From: Mauremys mutica
Lineage: Eukaryota; Chordata; Testudines; Geoemydidae
Reading direction: 5' to 3'
Length of the DNA stretch: 64,000 nt
Assembly: GCF_020497125.1 (NCBI RefSeq)
Contig: NC_059079.1
Coordinates: forward strand, 12,419,553 to 12,483,552
Shown: piece by piece, positions 59,376-64,000 of the stretch
Layout: each line of letters begins with the position of its first letter
How positions within the stretch are numbered: position 1 is the first letter of the stretch
The notes under the pieces: model-generated
Told to the model about the DNA's origin: nothing
What the model saw: only the letters and a program-made list of their open reading frames with translations
Databases searched by the model: none
Made by a program: the position numbers and the translations under genes

Positions 59376-61437
59376 GCCAAGGCCATTTCCTACCTTATGC
59401 ACCAACATACAGCCCTCTTGCCCTCCTAAAATGGCTGTGCCATCCCTAATTCTCTATGTTGCTTCACACAGAGAAACATCTAACAAGGAGCCATTCCACG
59501 TTGAACGGGTAACATGGGAACTGCTGACTGGAACCGGTCAATAGCTCATCTAGTAGCTCACTATTGAGACGTAGCCAGATATGTCAGAGGAGAAATGGAG
59601 AATCCCGCAACGTACACTTGGAAGCTAAAGGTCTTGCTGCTATTTCACCTAGGTTCTGGGCCCACCTACAGTCCCAACTCAGTTCCCTTGCTTCCTGCAG
59701 GGACGAACACCACAGCACGCTGCACATCAGGGAGGGAGGCTGGGAAAAAGGAGAAACTCCTTCTGTTCTACCAACTGCATCTGGCTGGCACTTGAGAGAC
59801 ATTGGCTGGCTCCCGAAACAGCCACGTCTGGTCACTCAGCTGGAGAGAAGGTCGCTAGGGAGCAGGTGCAAATGGCAGAGAAACTTAGAGAACAAAGCCA
59901 CACTTCAGGACTGCTTTATCATCTGTGTTAAAACTCACGCTGAGGTTACTCCTCCAATTCAAAGTGGTAACTCTGTCACAGTTCAGGCTCTCAGATAAAA
60001 GCGCATGGCTTCATCTTGCGATCCTGCAGGCAGATGGGCATAGGCTCCAGGAGACAGAACCCTTCTATGTGATTTACACACAGACCCCAGCTGCTCCTGG
60101 GGGGGGGGGGGAATGGGGGGAGCAGAGAGGAAGGAGAGGAGAAGGGAAGAACCTACAATTCAATGTCTTACTTTTCAGGCATGAATCCATGCAAGTAGGG
60201 ACACAGGAATCTGGTCACTTCCACACACCCTCCCCAGATCTAGTCTCTGCCTCCCCCCCATGATGAGCCCAGAAGACATGAGCACTGGAAAAGCAATTAC
60301 ATTAATAATGCCCAGGGCACCCATCATCTCCACTGCAGCTGGCAGGAATGAAGGCTATGCTGTTGCTTTGCCGAGTCCCATAACGGGGCACTGGGTCTCA
60401 CTGGCATGCAGTGAAGGAACACTGGGGCAAATCACCAGTCACATACACCAGCCAGCTAACACTGCCACTCGAACACGGGCTCCTCCACCTAGTAACCCAA
60501 ACTGCTCCCACTAGCAGCTGCAGCTCCATCATGGGCAGGGGCTTCCCACAGAAGGTGTTGGGGACCCTGCCATGTTACATAGTCCCTCAGCACCATCGTT
60601 TTTCTACTGAGGGCCAAGAGGAAAAGTTTGAGGAGTCAAACGAAAGGTGGAGATCTGAGCCGATACCTTCTGCTGCCAACTAGAAGAACCCACAGCGATC
60701 TAGGTGCATGTGAGAAGTTGTGTTTGATGAGGGTGGAGGAGTGTAAAAGGCAGGATGCTGCTCGCCACCATTTTGTTAGCCCTAAGGGGAAAGACTAGTC
60801 AAACTCAGCAAGAAGCTTGTCTGTTGGCTCTAAGCGGTCACCCACTTCTCAGCCTCGCCTCCCCTTTAGCCATTCCTTTGGCCTGAGTGCCCTACCAATG
60901 CCATCCTACTTCCTGTCACATGAGGTGGTGGATTACCACAGCAACAGAAAAAACCCTTCCGGGCACAGCTAGTCTGCGGCAGTGCCCGTAGTGTAGATGC
61001 GGCCTTTGTCAGCCCAGAACAATGCGTTTCCAGTGCTCTTTGAACCATGCAGTTGTACTCAGCCTTCAGAAGAAAAAGATGCTTTGCTTGGTGTATGGCT
61101 GGGCTCCAGCCACCATTTCCACTTATGCTGTGCCCCATCTCATGTGGGGAGAGGTGGCCCCCAAACTGCTAATAACCTTCTGACCCCAAATAGACAGGCT
61201 ACAGCATTTTCTGCAAGGAAGCCCCCCCCCTTGCTGCTGCTAATTTTGTTCATTGCAAAAAGGCCTTTCTTTCCCCTTATCCCGTTAACTTAATTGTTCT
61301 GTCCAAGCAACTAACTGGATAAACTGAGCTACGAATTCCTTACAGTAAATAAAAACACACTTTCATGCACTCACCTGGCAAAGCAAACAGGAGGGTTCAT
61401 TTGACTGGTTGGCATTCTGAGCTAGCACTATCTACTG
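59376..61437. other. Mostly unassigned sequence with a G13 tract and a possible MITE end
   Basis: A run of 13 G residues lies at 60099-60111. 'GCCCGTAGTGTAGATGCGGC' at about 60983-61002 resembles a MITE terminus of the GTAGTGTAGA type, without a paired left end. Frames of up to 144 codons have no recognised domain. Confidence 0.4.
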
Positions 61438-61656
61438 CAGTGGTTCTCAAACTTTTGTATTGGTGACCCCTTTCGCATAGCAAGCCTCTGAGCGCGACCC
61501 CCCTTATAAATTAAAACACTTTTTAATATATTTACCACCACTATAAATGCTGGAGGCAAAGCAGGGTTTGGGGTGGAGGCTGACAGCTCACGACCCCTCC
61601 ATGTAATAACCTCGCAACCCCCGGAAGGGTCCCGACCCCCAGGTTGAGAACCCCTG
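61438..61656. mobile_element. hAT-like MITE, 219 bp, with 8-bp target duplication
   Basis: The ends CAGTGGTTCTCAA and, on the other strand, CAGGGGTTCTCAA match at 12 of 13. The flanks ATCTACTG (61430-61437) and ATCTACAG (61657-61664) are an 8-bp duplication with one change. Ends and duplication are those of hAT (Charlie-like ends). The interior motifs 'GGTGACCCCTTTCGCATAGC' and 'GCTGACAGCTCACGACCCC' are of a turtle hAT MITE that I recognise. No coding capacity. Confidence 0.9.
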
Positions 61657-61689
61657 ATCTACAGCATCCAGTACTTTCATTGTGTAACT

Positions 61690-61860
61690 TCCTTAGTACC
61701 TTGCAAAACAAGAATGATGCTCATTTTGCAGAACGGGAAGTAGAGGCAACAGGATGAAGTGATTTGCCAAAGCCCATACAGAGAGTCAGTGCCAGAGTCG
61801 GAGTTAGAACCCAGGATCCCCAGGCCCAATCGCCCAATCTGCCCCGCTGCCTGGAATCAC
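61690..61860 (-). repeat. MIR-like CORE-SINE, antisense
   Basis: 'TGCTCATTTTGCAGAACGGG', 'GAAGTGATTTGCCAAAGCCC', 'GTCGGAGTTAGAACCCAGG' and 'CCCAATCTGCCCCGCTGCC' follow the antisense MIR order. The hAT MITE lies about 25 bp beyond the left end. Confidence 0.82.
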
Positions 61861-64000
61861 TCGTTCCATATTACTCACCCACCCTGGGCCAAACAGCAGA
61901 ATCGTAAGTGTTTCTCACTGCCCGGTCCAATCACACATTTATAGAGCATGCTAGAGCTAAGCTACAGATTGTAGCCAAATAGCAACTTAATTTCAAGTTT
62001 ATTTGCGGTAGCTTTGCCTTTCAAATGTAAGAATTTGGATTAGCAGCCAGGACTTGCAAAAACATCTTTCAGATAAGAAAGCCAACACTGAAAGCTACAC
62101 ATTGTTTTAAGAACAAGTTAAACACCCCCCCTCTACCCCTTGGGTAGGATGGTGCTGCTGGCCATGTCCCCTTGCAAGGCAGGTTTCACTTACAAGTGCT
62201 CAGGTTAAACCGCACTGGCTAGAACACATCCTCTTCTTTGAAAGCTTATTTGTATTTAGAAAAATAATCAGAGGTGCAAGCTCAGCCTTGTGAAGCTGCA
62301 TAAAGTAAACTCCGAAGCAAAGACAGCTTGGGGGAAAAAATTGTTACAGGCAGTAAAGATGGGCCGCAAAAGCTGATTTTCACTACAAAAAGCTCCTGCA
62401 TCCTGGGAGGATAAACGTTCAAGATCAAATATTTAGGGGTTTACACAAACATTTTTTTTAAAAAACGTTAGCGTAAGACACAGCCAGAGATCTTCCTTTG
62501 GACTTTATCTTGACACTACAGGCTGCAGAGTCACTGCCTTTATAAGAGGCATCAGGAGCGGTTAAAAACCCAATCCCTTGGCAACCAGGCTGTCTCCCTT
62601 CTGGACCTCCTCCTGCCCTCTTAGTAAAAACAAACCCAGATGACAGCTCTAGTGCCGCACCAGGCAGAAGCGTATGTCAGCAGGATGGCACGAATGAACT
62701 GCGTGGGTTGAAGCAACACTGCACACAGCCAGCACCCAACAGCAGAAGTGGCAGAGCCCGTAAAAAAAAATCTGCATTTTCTGTAGATTTCTTTGTGCTC
62801 CCACCGCCTCCCTTCCCTTCCCCCACCTTAATCCCCAGGGCAACAATCAGTTATGCAAATAACAAGCCCTGCCCCCACTCTTTCCACACGCCAGTCTAAC
62901 TGCTCCGCATCTGCGCCACGTCCTTTGCTCACAAGCCACAGTGTTTCTATTGTTCGGCCCATGCAAACTCTATGCCACAAATGTTCCCTTTCTAATCGCG
63001 ATCGTCTCCATCTCTCACTTTCCATCAGAGCGCCTCTTCAGATTTAACCTAGCCTAGTCTTTATTTTAAACAGGATTTATAAGGGGGGGGGAGAATATCA
63101 ATGTTCTAAATGCCCCCCATTAAGCCAAGCACAAATTTAACCCATTATAAGCACCACACAGAAACCAGGAGGCAAGCTTCATTTAAATAAAAATATCCTT
63201 GACCGTAGCAAAGAACTGAAATAAAATAGCAAACAGTTTGCTCATTAGGATTTCATGATCGACGTTCCACTCCTAAAGGAGGTCCAGTGCCCAGTATGGT
63301 ACTTCTGACCTGGCAGAACCAATAGATTTCATATTGGGAAAGCGACCAGAAACAACATATATTTGAAACCCCTCCACGGGGATGAGACCCACACATCAGC
63401 TGTAAGAGGGTTGCTTAAACCAGAGTTTTTAACCACGCCCTTCAGACTCCAATGGAGAAAATTGGCAAACGGATCTTAAAATAAAAGCGGTTCAAAATGT
63501 AGACAATGGATCTTAAACTTTTCATATTTTTGCAGCTCATAAAGAAGGGGTGCGGATTTAATGTTCTGGTTTCAAACCTAAGTTAAACACCCACGTTAGG
63601 TTTGGTTTTTTGGTTGTTTTTTTTTTTTAAATAACTGAGCTTGTTGGAAGTAAAAATATTAAAAGTTTATAAGGAGAAGGAAAAAGAATAATTGACATTG
63701 GGCACCCAAAGATCACCTTAGGAGAGAGGAGACTTTTAAAACAACACTAGCACTATTCAAACTGAAATGCAAATGCAAGCATCAGCCCAGTGAAGGCAAA
63801 CTCTGAACAGCCGCCTGACAAGCTACTGCTCACTTGAGTATTTCTCCTTAAACAAACAGTGTACAGATGTAGATTCCCTAACCTGTGTCCAGTCTGAAAC
63901 ATCAATATGCCAAAGAGAAATCTACAGATATAAAAACTGAAGACTTATGGTGTCAATAACCTCAATTTGTACTACAGCTTCCATCACTGCTTCTACCAGC
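61861..64000. other. Unassigned non-coding sequence
   Basis: No exon or repeat family recognised. There are a G9 run near 63085-63093 and T-rich runs near 63618-63629. Frames are at most 65 codons. Confidence 0.4.

Noticed and set aside
1..64000. CRISPR array, operon, phage, plasmid or integrated virus
   Set aside because: No regularly spaced direct repeats, no dense coding, no long terminal repeats and no viral-type frames were seen; the repeats present are typical of a reptile nuclear genome.

Overview
This window looks like a stretch of nuclear DNA from a turtle, most likely a hidden-necked (cryptodire) turtle. The main evidence is a tRNA-derived SINE at 26891-27095 whose 3' part matches the CR1 LINE tail, as in the turtle-lineage CrySINE / tortoise Pol III SINE. 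Also present are sense and antisense CR1 3' ends, a CR1/L2-clade LINE fragment, many old MIR-like CORE-SINEs, L2-like LINE pieces, and many short hAT-like or other terminal-inverted-repeat DNA transposons of kinds I associate with turtle and crocodilian genomes. There are no bacterial, phage, plasmid, CRISPR or operon features.

No protein-coding exon, rRNA, true tRNA or other functional RNA gene could be supported. The open reading frames are short, many begin at non-ATG codons, and the longer ones lie in GC-rich transposons (8.0-8.9 kb, 38.8-39.3 kb), in low-complexity tracts (33.6 kb, 53.2 kb) or in a LINE remnant (58.6-59.2 kb). The window is best read as intergenic or intronic. Introns of a gene whose exons lie outside, or short exons I cannot recognise, are not excluded.

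Layout: 0-3.2 kb holds an L2-like remnant, a MIR and a 212-bp MITE. 3.2-8.2 kb is a repeat-poor, AT-rich block with nothing identifiable. 8.25-8.88 kb is a 630-bp, very GC-rich hAT-like element with perfect 16-bp ends, a perfect 8-bp target duplication and two internal hairpins. 9-27 kb carries CR1, MIR and five or six MITEs, then the CrySINE. 29-36.5 kb has an antisense CR1 tail, a truncated retroelement with target duplication, a (CA)n microsatellite and long L2-like remnants. 36.6-39.2 kb has three MIRs, the last interrupted near its end by a 368-bp hAT-like element with a perfect target duplication. 39.2-53.2 kb is mostly unassigned. 53.3 kb has a T15-G48 homopolymer junction. 53.8-61.9 kb has two more hAT MITEs, MIRs, a 52-bp micro-insertion with an 11-bp duplication, and an antisense frameshifted LINE. 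61.9-64 kb has nothing recognised.

The features do not form a cooperating gene system. The window is a record of successive transposon insertions. Its most notable structures are the hairpin-bearing GC-rich hAT-like elements, a set of MITEs whose ends share a GTCTACACT-like core, and the extreme poly-G tract. Family names rest on my recognition of motifs, not on a database search.
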